This document shows, piece after piece, positions 1 through 11,900 of a DNA stretch of 64,000 bases. Every line of letters starts with the position of its first letter. Positions within the stretch are counted from its first letter, which is position 1. The notes under the pieces are model-generated. The model did not search any database. It saw only the letters and a list, made by a program, of their open reading frames with translations, and was not told the origin of the DNA. The translations under genes and the position numbers were made by a program. This DNA comes from Sipunculus nudus (lineage: Eukaryota > Annelida > Sipuncula > Golfingiida > Sipunculidae): positions 11,143,241 through 11,207,240 of the forward strand of contig CM049318.1 in NCBI GenBank assembly GCA_026874595.1, given 5' to 3'.

Positions 1-420
1 GATCATGCGAAGAAAAAGGTAAAAGATTTTGCACCATATATGGAAACATGTGAATTCAGAAAATTTTGCAATCAGCAAATTTGAACTCCAGTGGAAACAT
101 CAGTCTGAAAAATAATTCTTTTCAATATAGTATTTATTGAATTCCCCTAGCTCCAAGAAATCCTTGCATATGATTTGAAGGCTAAAGTGTTCTTGTTCAC
201 TGTCTTATCTTAAGGAAAGTGAAAAAGACCATTTTGGAATGTAGAAACTCAGTAAACAGAGGTGCAGGTTATTATCACATGTCAGTCATGTGCCGAGCAA
301 GTCTGTAAAATTTGGTGAAGAAAGCAGCAAGGGTCTAAAAAGGTTTGTGGTAAAAGAATGGGGTGGGACGGACGGACAGACAGACGTGGACCATTTTAGT
401 AGTCCTCCCTCCTACAGCAG

Positions 421-470
421 GGGACAAATAAAAATGGGGGCGGTAACCTCCACAAAAAAAAAATAAAAAA
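421..470 (+). mobile_element. SINE 3' tail fragment
   Basis: The GGGGGCGGTAACCTCC core followed by an A-rich tail matches the end of the full SINE at 39827-40265 (GGAGGCGGTCACCTC then A-rich). Only about 50 bases are recognisable. The A-tail abuts the splice donor of exon 8 on the other strand. Confidence 0.5.
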
Positions 471-476
471 ACCTAC

Positions 477-615
477 CATCAAGACCAGATATTCTGATGT
501 AGCCTGCCATTTCAGTGATAATGGCACGTCCCTCTGTCCTCGGCAAACTCACTTGGCGGCCATGACTAAATGCACCCAATGAATTCACTTCCACTTTGTG
601 TGCACCCATTTTAAT
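477..615 (-). CDS. Exon 8: continuation of vWF type D domain
   Basis: Begins after a weak acceptor (ataattttag) and ends at GTAGGT (471-476). Residues 352-397 include K-V-E-V-N-S-L-G, R-Q-V-S-L-P and G-Y-I-R-I-S-G-L-D-G. This follows the vWD pattern of a V-x-V strand, a V-x-L-P turn and a G-x-x-I-x-x-x-G-L segment. The following exon lies beyond the left edge. Confidence 0.78.
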
Positions 616-3600
616 CTAAAATTATAATACAGACTCATATGAATACAGTACAAACCACAGTACTGCAATTCCTTTTTAAAATGTGACACATTATTTTCAT
701 TCTGAGGTCCTATTCTAAATTTTGTTCAAAACTGACAACAGCATTGAACATCATGGAGAGTGACCTTCACTCTCAAGTTTTTGCAGCATAGCTTTAATTA
801 AACTAGCCTGAGTTGATAAAGGTCACTGTGACCTAATTTGGGATTAAAAGATTTCACCAGGACCTGTCTGTACAGTGGTGCATCCAGAGGGGGGTTCAAA
901 GGGGTCTAGACCCCCCCCCCCCCCCTCCTTTGGAGCCAAACAACCTTTTTTTAGGGTTTCAAACCAAATTTTGCAACCTGACCCCCCCCCCCCCCTTCCT
1001 GGACCAGAGAACATTTTTTTTAGGTTTTCTTTCAGTCTTCCTAGGCGTGACCCTCTCCTTTCCAAAATCCTGGAAAGTTTCTAGCTGTTTTCATTATTCT
1101 AGCTTCAGCAAGAGCTTTAAAGGTCAAACAGTTATGATTTGTGGCCTGCAAAGACCCATCACTAGAGCTCAGCAGGACTGAAAGTCAGCTGAGCTTTCAA
1201 GTGGATAGGGGTAGTGAAAAGGAGTATGGTAATATGAAGCAGGACTTCTTACCTTGACAGACACATCGCAATCGGTAGAATCATTCCGGCAATTTGCACT
1301 GTTGTTGACTGAGACAGTGAAGGCAGGATTGTTGGCCACTGTGGTGTCCTGAATAATGATGTAAGTGCCTTGACCACGGTAGTTGAACATCTTGTTATCA
1401 AATGTAATACAAACCCCTGGCTGCAGTACACAGGCTGCATGGTTTCTGAGGGCTGCCTCAACTGTTAAAGGAAATAAAATTTGCACAAAATTATGTCCGA
1501 GTCCAAGTCCACCTTGTTCAATTCTAGTCATTGGGAACTCAAGTCTTAGTCCAATACAAATCTTCTGGTTGAAAGAAATTTAAAAGGGATCAGGGTCATA
1601 GCCAGACAAATTTGAGTACCAGCTTTCAGGGGGGGGGGGTATTCTCCATTTCATTGCGCATAAATTATGATATAGGCATTTACACTAGGGGCACACACTC
1701 AGTATCGGAATATGTGAGCTTTATTTTTGTGTTGTTCTGTGTTGTAACTATTTTTTTAATGATGGACAGACAGACACACGGACAGATGGACAGACAAATG
1801 GAGAGTGGAATTACCATAATATGTCCCTTCATTGATTGTCATATAAAAATTAAGGCTTTTTTTTGTTTTAACATTAATGTCTCAAGAACATTTCAAATGC
1901 AGATTTTTTATCAAACTCTCTTAAGTAACCAAGTCTTATATTTAAGCAAACATTTTTTACTTCTTGACAATGTTTTCAGATGATAAACCATGAGGTAACA
2001 GGTTCATTCTTGGCCATAGAAGTTACTGCCAAAAAGTTCAATGTTCCATCAACTGCCTAAAAAATATGGCCACATTTGTTTCAAGGTCTGAGGTAGCAGT
2101 TTTAAAGAAGGCTTTTTAATTTTCCACTGCTTATTGACATACATGTATATCTAAATTATCAGCAGACAAGTGGTTTTCAGATCTCATCATATTTCTTGGA
2201 AATTCAGCTGAACTGGCTATACTACACATCATGGTACCTGTCACTTATCATAAAATATGACTACTTTCATATGAGTGACATAACAATTTTTAAAATGATA
2301 TTGCATTACCTTAACACAGAATGTCCATTCATTGAAAAGTAAGTGTTGAAATTCAGGTAGCAAGTCCTTTAAAACTAAAAAAAAAATAATCATATAAAAT
2401 ATAAAGACAAGATTTTAATAGAGTAATCTCATGGGGAGGAGTGGTGAATTTCCAATTTTTCAATTTTAATTCTGAGACTGAACACTCTTTGCCCAAATTT
2501 CTGGAACAGGAAGAATGTGATTGTAGATCCTTAGCAATTTTTTTAAAACTGAGAGACTGCTATCAGTCATTTGAAACAGTTGTTTTATAATGTAAAGATA
2601 TCTAAGAAGACAAACTATGACAGAGGTGATGTACACTTACATGACAGATGATTCTGGTAATCTTTAGTGCGCATTGCACATGTAGGGCCTGTGTAATTTT
2701 GTGGACATGAGCAGATATCTGGTGCTGTACATGACCCACCGTTGTAGCAAGGCGGGTCACACTTGGCTGTAAAAACATTCATTTTTGCATTTGTTAATCT
2801 TTTATAACACACTTCATACAGCTGAATGCTATGTTTCAGAGATGTTTTATCACAAATCAATACATATTTAATAGGAGATAAGGTAATAAGGAGATTTATA
2901 GATTTAAAAATGCTGTAAAACAGTCACTTAGATATCTAAATATACTACCATTTGTAGGACATCTGCTACAATTAATTTTTTATTAGAAGTGACACAATTT
3001 AATAAATGTTGATGAGCATGAAATGTTAATATGACCTAGTATCAAGTGAGACCTTCAAATCTAAGAATAAAGAAAGAAGCAAAAAATAATAAGAAATGCA
3101 ACTTAAGCCTAATTTTACTGAAGTATTTTAAATCTTATATATTTTAAAAAGCATATCTGTTATTAAGAGTTCTGAAGAAACTCAGGTTGATTTTTTCCAT
3201 AACTATATGGTATACCAGATGTGAATATGCAAGAAAAATATATTTTATATCAATATGTATGTTAAAACTCTTTTACACAAATATGCTTGTTTAAATTTAA
3301 ACTATTTCTTGACAAGTTAAGATAACAAAATAAAAACTGAATGAGGAGCTGTAGAAACAAGAGAAGCTGATGAGATTAAATTATATAAAACAGACATATT
3401 TGACATAATAATCATCTAACTGGTCCTGGGGTTTACCTCAAAACAAATATAAGCTTACCATACTGGCAGTTTCTTCCCTCATAGCCAGGTGCGCATCTGC
3501 ATTGACCACTGACACATGTGCCTCCATTGTCACAGCCACCCACACAGTCCTCTGTAAAAGACAATTTTTATATACCAGGACATTCAATACTATACATCAT

Positions 3601-6600
3601 ACAAATCATACTATTAACTGGTTCCTGACACCACAAGTCTGATTCTCCAGAAAAGGCAACTATTAACTGTTTTAGTCTGTTAAATCCCCTCAAGTACTTT
3701 TTTTCAGTTAGTTTCATTTCTAGGGAAAATTGTCAATGCTGGGTAAAGGATTAAAGGGTCTTATTTTCAACAAGGAAAATTGATACCTTATTTTCACCTT
3801 ATATAAGAAATAGAAATGAAGCAAATGACAGCTGTTGATTGGATGATATCATGTAAACACTCTAAAAAAAATACATTACAACCAGCTGAAACAGAGATGG
3901 CTTAATCTCATGCAGGGATACATAAAGTCCAGAACTAGACACTGACACCTGACAGCCCCTCATCCAATCAGCACCCAGCACGATACCTATCAAATCATGC
4001 CTGTTGGCTTTTCTTGGTTAAATGCCTAATTGGCTAGTCACGTACACCAACAGTAAATTTTACATCAGTATCAGGAAAATGAAGCATGCTTGATCTTCCA
4101 GCAGCACCATGTTTGTCCCTCAACAGAATATCAAATAATCCCAAAAATTGTCCATGAGTAGCGTACCAGTACCTTTACAGATGAAATGCAGTGTTAGTAT
4201 AGCTTTCATGCACACCTAGAAAGGCACAGATATGTGTCTCCCCCTATGGGCGATCTCAAACAACAGGGGTAAAATATGCACTATCTCAAAACAATGATTT
4301 TAGATTTCTGCAGATTTGACCTTGATGGTCAAGGTCACAATTTTCAAACTGATGAGATTTTGGCATAAAGAACTGGTGTGTCAAATTTAAGGACAAAATG
4401 TGAAATACTTCAAAAGTTATGGGGTTCACAAAAAACTTTACATTTTGGTAGATTTGACCTTCAAGATGTAGGTCAAGGTCACTCAGTATCAAACTATTCT
4501 GAGACTGGTGTAGGAACATTGTGTGTTAAAGTTTAGGAGAAAAATGCAGCCTTTTAAGAGTTATCGCTTTCATAAGACAATAAATTAAATTTGCCTAATT
4601 TGACCTTGAAGATCCCGGCCAAGGTCATCAGGTTTTGAACTTCTCTGAGACTTGGTAGGAAAAATTGGTGTAAAAATTCCAGGACAAAATGTGAAAATAT
4701 GCAGCCCTTCAAACGTTATTGCTTTCACAAATCTTTAACTGTAATTCGGCTGGTTTGACCTTGAAGTTGAAGATCCTGGTCAAGCATAAAAATGTGGGTT
4801 CACTAGCTGACCGTCAATTAGGCACTGAACCCACATTTTCTGCATAAAAGGTGGGTTCACTTGTAATTTTAAGCCCCAAAAGTTCATCCCCGTAATTGCC
4901 CAGCCTAGGGGCAGGGCAGTAGCCAGGTAGCGTAGCGGACTGGGAGAGCACGGCCGCGGCCGCCACGGGAGCGTAAAACGTGAAGTGCATGAATACAAAA
5001 AGTTTGTCAAATTTTTGGGATTAGAGTTTGTATAGACAGTCTGCACGAAATCCGAAAAAAAATATGTCGCTTAAAAAAAGACTAGTATTTCAACACTGAT
5101 ACATTAATTTATAGATCTAGTCTACAACCTGCAGAAGAAGTCCTTACTTGTCGAAATCATACCAAACGACAGATCGCAAAACATTTACCGAAAGCACTCT
5201 AAAAAAGGTAATGCTATTTTACAAAGTGCCAAGAGGGGACGCCACATGGTGATGACGAAGAAGACAATGTCATGTGACTGGCCGTAGGCACCTGACGCGT
5301 TAATTCAGAATAAATCAGTAGCTTTTCAAAACATAAACGATATATTTAACCTATACTCAGAGTAGCCTATAGGAATGTAGGTTTCTCGGAGGCTGCATAT
5401 TGCTAGCCTGTTGGACTAGAAAGTAAAGGGTGCGACGTGATACAAAAAGAAACAAGTTGAAGAATATTCATGTACACTTTTCTGCGCTGATATTCAGCGC
5501 GATAAAAAAATCGATTCGTAGTCGACTTTTTTTTTTGCTCGTGACGTCTTTAATCCTGCACAAGAACACATCTGCGCTACAGTTAAAATATCCCTATCGG
5601 CCATCTCAATAAATGAGGCATTCTATATATATAGATTTGATAAGTAATTGAAGATTTATTGGCCTAACCATGGAAAAATACTCACCGAGCGCGCAGTTGT
5701 CCCCTGTCCAGCCTGCACGACACTGACAGACGTTTGGTGATACGCAGGTTCCCTGGTCACAACCTTGGGAGCAGACTGGCTCTTCACACGTGGAACCCAT
5801 GTACCCGCTAATACACTGACATACGCCATCATCCGCACAGGTACCATGTGGGCCACAAGCAGGAAAACAATTAACTGCAACAGAAACAGCGTGTGTTACA
5901 AGTACAAACTGCCGTAAGTTTAGCCATCAGTGGTGACTAAAATGTGAGAAATTTCCAAAAGTACAATTTTAACGGCTGTCTATTGAAAGAATTAGAATTA
6001 TTGAAAGAATAAACTTTCCTACCTAATGTTGAAAATGTGGGCATAACCTAAGCATAATTTATATAGCTCAGTCAAGAGTGGTTATATTCAAGGATACAGA
6101 CCCCTCCCCAGAAGAAACCACATACTCAATGTTACACAATCACCATCAGAAATCAGACGCAAAATGTTTCATAATCTCCTGCAGTTCTTTTTACTACATT
6201 TTGGTTTTAATTTTAATTTATCCATGTTCGAGGGGCAAAAACGAAGCCCCTCCTTTGGAACACTTTTTTTATTAGTTTACGACATTCCTTTAATCGATTT
6301 ACGTATTTTCCAGCTAAATTCTTTCTCCCTCTTTTCGTTTAGTTGTGACCTTCATAATTTTATCATATCAAATTGAATATGAATCAAAATAGCTTCCGCC
6401 AAAGATGATACTGCTAAAGGTGGGTGTTATTTCCCAGGCGCTTGAGTTGCTATTATAGTGTAGGTTTCGGCTATAAATGTATTCCCTTTCTGGGTAATTT
6501 CGTTATAACTGTAACTTATCTGGCATTTTCCTAGCGTTTTTCACACTATTTGGTCGTTCTCTTTATTATTTACTAATTAAGTTGATTTCGATGAAATTTT

Positions 6601-8846
6601 GTGGAACGATGAGCCATTTATAGCGAATGAAGAAACATTTTTATTTTGGAATCGATGGATTTATAGTATGCGGATCTGGATCCATTTCCATCCAAGTTCC
6701 CCCTTTTTGTCTGCTGTCTCGTATGCTTATTGGTGTAACATCTCCAAAATAAAACTAATTCCCCAAAAATTTAATCACTTTTTTCCTGCACTATTACTCT
6801 CCCGCTAATTAAGATTAATTTAGAACTTTTATTTGGCTATGTTGCGAAAAGGGAAGGTACCTTTAACGTGTATGGGTATAGTTCAATGTTTTTCAATGGA
6901 TTTCGCACAGCGCAGCGTAGTACGAGAGCACGGGAGCTAGGGCTACGCCAGACCTATAGCCCCCATGCAAAATCACATTTTATTTTTTATAATTATGAAA
7001 AATATTAAAGAGTCAATATATACATGGGTTAGGCTAAACCTTGCTGCATGGTCTGGCGTGATTGCTCTCTTGGTGACCTCGCTCAGCTCATATTTTTTAC
7101 CTAATATCTTAATCGAGAGAGTGAGCCAGAGAAATATATGACAGATCTATACTATTCTTAACTATTAGTTATTCACAACACAAAATCTTCAGACGTACTA
7201 AATGATTTTCACTTATGCTATTGATCGTTATTACTCACTATTTTCAAATAATTTTAGCGAATTAATATGGAACGTATTGAAAAATCGGGTATGCATGGAT
7301 TGATTACATTTGAGGCGGGCCTAGATGGGGCTATACAGGTGTTGGCGGAGATATGTGATCTGTGAGTGCTTTATATTTTACATACGTTTTTCACACTGCT
7401 CGCCGCGGTACTCTTTGGGACAGGCACAGTTGTCAGGACTAACACAGGTTCCACCATGTTGACATGGTTTGCTGCAGATCGGAGTTGAACAGGTCGGGAG
7501 GCCCTCCCAACCTTTGCAGCACGTTTCCCTGTTCTGCCATTCTGTGTAGTTAACCGTATGCTGTTCCGTCTCAGTCCTGTAAGAGTAACCGTCAACCTTA
7601 GCCTTTTCCTACATCACAGCCAATATAATCAATAAAGGCTCACAAAAAAATGAGAGAGTAGAATTTTTTGTCTCAGAAATATTCTAAACTATAATTTACA
7701 GCATGTGCATTTATTTCAAATTCAGTCTCGAACTTGCATATTCGAATTATTCTTAGTCTTAAAATAGTTCTTTATTTTAAGAATACTGACAGCTTAAAAC
7801 ATTAAAATATATTTATTATTTTCTGGGTATTTTTGTTGTTCTATTTTTTTCTATCTTTTGCATGGTTTTATCTTTTATCTAGTGTTTTGAAGGAATTGAT
7901 CAGGGCCTTTTTGGGTTTTTAACAAATATGGCATTTCTTATGGAGCGCCAAGTCTAATTGAATGCTGACACCTCATACTCAGATAACGGGCCTCACACTG
8001 CAGTCGCTCCAGATTTCCTTTGTTTTAATCGCTGCTTTATATAGCAAGCTGCTCCAGGTTTTACCACCAGGGCTGACACAGAGCAAATAATTGTAATCAG
8101 ACAAATAAGAGCGTGGTATCTCACTGTGCATCCAACTCAAAATTTTGAATCCCCGACACCCTGCTCTAGCTGGTTGGTCTGATTCTTGGCCTAACGCCAA
8201 TCCTGGTGTTGAACCCATAAAAACTTACTAAATAAAGCAGCGCTTAAAAATCCCGAAATAGATAACCCTTCAACGGTATTAATGAAAAGAAAAAATGATA
8301 TGAAATTTAAGCCTGTTACATTTAAAGGATGTGCAATATATAGGAATATTATTGTCTTTGAAAAGTAAGCATATTTGTCATATCATATTTATCCATTTTT
8401 ATTGATTAATGTAATGAGGCAACGGGAAAAGATCACGTGACTGTTACCTGCATGAGGAAGACTTATTGTCGTACGAATATTACTTACACGTTGAACAAGC
8501 AATACGACTTGCCACCGCTCGAATATAGTTCCTGCAAGAGTACTCCATTCGGTGGTGGTTTGTCACATTCATCCGTCTTCTGGACGACTTTTTGCACCAG
8601 TTCTTGCTTGGTGTTTGTGACTTGGACCGGTACAATACATATGCGTTGACTGAAAGTAAACGAAATATGCATTTCTTATTAATGAAAAGGGCCTAAATGT
8701 AGTAGGTAGTACACTTAACACCAACACTGTGACGTCACTTCGCCGGGTTCTGCAAACGTGCTGAAACACAGAGGGGTTGGGAACCTGTGGCAGCTCGGTG
8801 ATAGCGCAGACGACCGACAATCGGAAGGTTATAAGGGATATATTTC

Positions 8847-8915
<69 letters not shown>

Positions 8916-11900
8916 GTGTGTATGTCCTTATAAAATTTTGCTTCAAGGTCCCACTTAAAATAAGTGAATTTCATACATGCGCTCGCGTGTAAGAGCAATT
9001 GTTCAAACTGTCGACATGTTTAATTCATATCTCTTGAAGTGTAGGTATATGGTACATTTATTAAGAAAAGTATAAAAGTATAATAAATAAATTAAGAAAA
9101 AAAATGTAGAATCAGCTTCATAAATTAAGAACTGTCATGTGGTCAAATTGGCCAGGTCATAGAAAAAAAATTAAAGTTTGCCATTGGAGAGACAGCTCCT
9201 GGAATAGTTCAACCAACCAGGAAACAGCATGGAATCACATGACAGTGCCCACCAGCTGACGTCATTATTGATCACCGATTGGGCTGTACCGAGAATTCAA
9301 TACTCACACAGCAGTTTTACACCTGTTGTTCTTTGCTAACATATTGGAACGAGATGAAGAATCAATGTTTGAAATCAACGATCTGTACAAGGTGCGTTAA
9401 TCAATGGCCTGGTCAGGTCCTTTCAGCCTGGGGCATTTATTCAAAGGAAGTACTGTGAAACAGCAAATTTTCCACCGAACGTGCTTCTCCATTTGGATAT
9501 ACCCGACACTGGCTCAATGAACCATGCAACTACTGTTTTAAAGACCAAAGGGTCTATGATCACATGCATTCACACTGTAAAACTTTATTTGAAGAGAGTG
9601 ACATGTCCACAACCTCAAAGAAACTGTGAGCAGAAGCAGATCCCGGGGGGGGGGGGGGGGTCCATGGGGTCCGGAGACCCCCTTTTTAGCCACCAACGTT
9701 TTTTACAAGGGTTTCAAACAGATTTTCCGGACCTGGGGAGTTTTCTAGGCTTTGTCATTTGTTCTCTTTGGTGGAACCCCCCATCCCCCCTTTCGTAAAT
9801 CCAGGAGCCGCGAGTTAATCACTTGGAGCAATGTCTGACCGCATAAATCGAAACACAGGTACGTATTTGACGTCTTTGATCTATATAGCCAAGCTGAGAT
9901 CCCGGCCCAGGCGACAAGTAATGCATCTATTTTTTTTTAATATTTTTTATTGCAAAACTCATACAAAACACATTTCATATTTTTAGACATGATCACATCA
10001 GATACAATATATACAATTTATACAAAGCAAATTTCCTGGATATTAATTCAACCATACTTCAAAGTTTCAAATCTTGAAATTTGCACATGCAATAATAATA
10101 CATACATTCCTGTTGTCTCTACAGAATACAATTTTTTCCCCATGCTTTTGCCTTCCAATTTTAAAACTACAAAGTTAATATATAATTTCATTATTTTCTT
10201 TAGTTTGTGTATATTATAATAAAGAGGAATATAATCAGAACACAAAAAAATTAATGTAAGATTTTGTGAGGAGATTGAAATATATCGTAAAAAAATGAGC
10301 ATAAGATAGCAAAACAGAAATGTAAAGTAACCACATTGGGAAACAAAAACAAAATTTTCCTTTCAATGGACAACCTTGATAGGGCCGGGTTTATGTTCAC
10401 GCAGTCAGGCAAAAAAAAAACGTAGCCGTGTACGAGGGAAGTGATATACCAGCTCCAGAAAACACACTAGGACCCGCATCCCGCGGGGGGCCGTAGCCCG
10501 CGGGCCTCCGCATAGGATATTTTGCGGGGCGGGCTACATTTAAGAAAGTGCGGGGCGGGGCGGGCCGAAATAAAATCTGTGCGGGGCGAGGAGGGCTGCG
10601 GGTTAATGATCTGGCAGTGCAGTAGAACATGAATATAAAATTATACTTTAAAAAACTATCATTTGAAGACAATGATATTTTTGTATAAATAGGTGTTGTA
10701 AACGTAGTAATATGAAAAGATAAATTTGAATAAATGTTAATTTATTCCTGTTAACCTCTTTCACAAACTGATAGTTGTAACAATACTATGCAAAAGTGTC
10801 TTGAAGCTAGTCATAACTTTGTATAAAGTTACCTGGCCTGATGTTGTATATGGACTGTAACCCTGCACTTTTTTTCAGGTCTGTCATATTACATAACATG
10901 GCTGGGAGTGAAGCAAGGGCTTGATCACCTTTGATCTTGTAATAGACACTGTGTTGCTTCAGTTGGCTCTGTAGGTGATTCAATTGACCTAGAACTCCTC
11001 AAAGCCTAAGGTGGACACCTTATCTAATTGTAACTCCATGTGCTGTCTAATTTTAATTGACTTTGACCACTGGCTGGTCAAATCCCTGTTTGGCCACTGC
11101 TTAATGTGTTGATGACTGCTCTAAGATACACCACTCTGGTCATGTCTATCTCAATGAACATCCAATTTAACCAATCAAACATGTCTTTAAAATAAATCAT
11201 GAATTATGGGTTGGTAAAAAATTATTGTAAAAGTATTTAAATTAATTTTTCATTCTAATCCTCAAACATTTTATATATATTAATAGTAAGCCTGGCTTAT
11301 ATTTGTGCTGTAAAATATTCTTGATATGGAAACCTTTGGATCCGAAAACTTTTTAAAATTGTTGTGCGGGCTGGACTGCGGGCCGGAAACTTGAAAAATG
11401 CGGGGCGGGTGCGAGCTGAAAGAAATTTTGCGGGGCGGGTGCGGGCTGAATGAATCATAGTTACTGCGGGGCGGGGCGGGCTGATTTTTTTTCTTTGATT
11501 GCGGGGAGGGCTGCGGGCTGACAGGGCATGATGCGGGGCGGGTGCGGGTTAAATTTTTCGGCCCGCGCAGGGCCCTAGCACACACATACACACTCACACA
11601 CAACGCAAACAAAACGGTGTCGGAGGACACTACATAACCAGCTAAGGACACTATATGTGGTCAGTATATCGGCACGAAGCCGGGAGCGATATACTCTGTT
11701 GTATGAATATGCTCTATGTTTGATTGTTATGAATGGCATGTATAATATAATTCTTTCGGAAAAAAAATTAAAAAAAAACATATGATTTTTTGTATTAACT
11801 TTTTTTGTAAATACACAAATTATTTTCTAAATGGATGAAGTGGATCATCATTGTCGTTTTAATTATAAAATTGCCTATAGCTTATTGTGCTAAAATATAA

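Noticed and set aside
844-1181. Glycine/proline-rich ORFs on both strands
   Set aside because: Produced by G and C homopolymers of the MITE-like sequence in intron 7.
4780-5046. tRNA or tRNA-like gene near 4920-4970
   Set aside because: A box-like GTAGCGTAGCGG is present, but there is no B box or cloverleaf at the right distance.
7979-8218. 79-codon minus ORF in intron 2, possibly SINE-derived
   Set aside because: No clear A/B boxes, no second copy in the window, and not in phase with the neighbouring exons.
10440-10620. CpG island or promoter
   Set aside because: The GC-rich part is the end of a transposon with a truncated second copy at 20930-21291, and no gene starts there.
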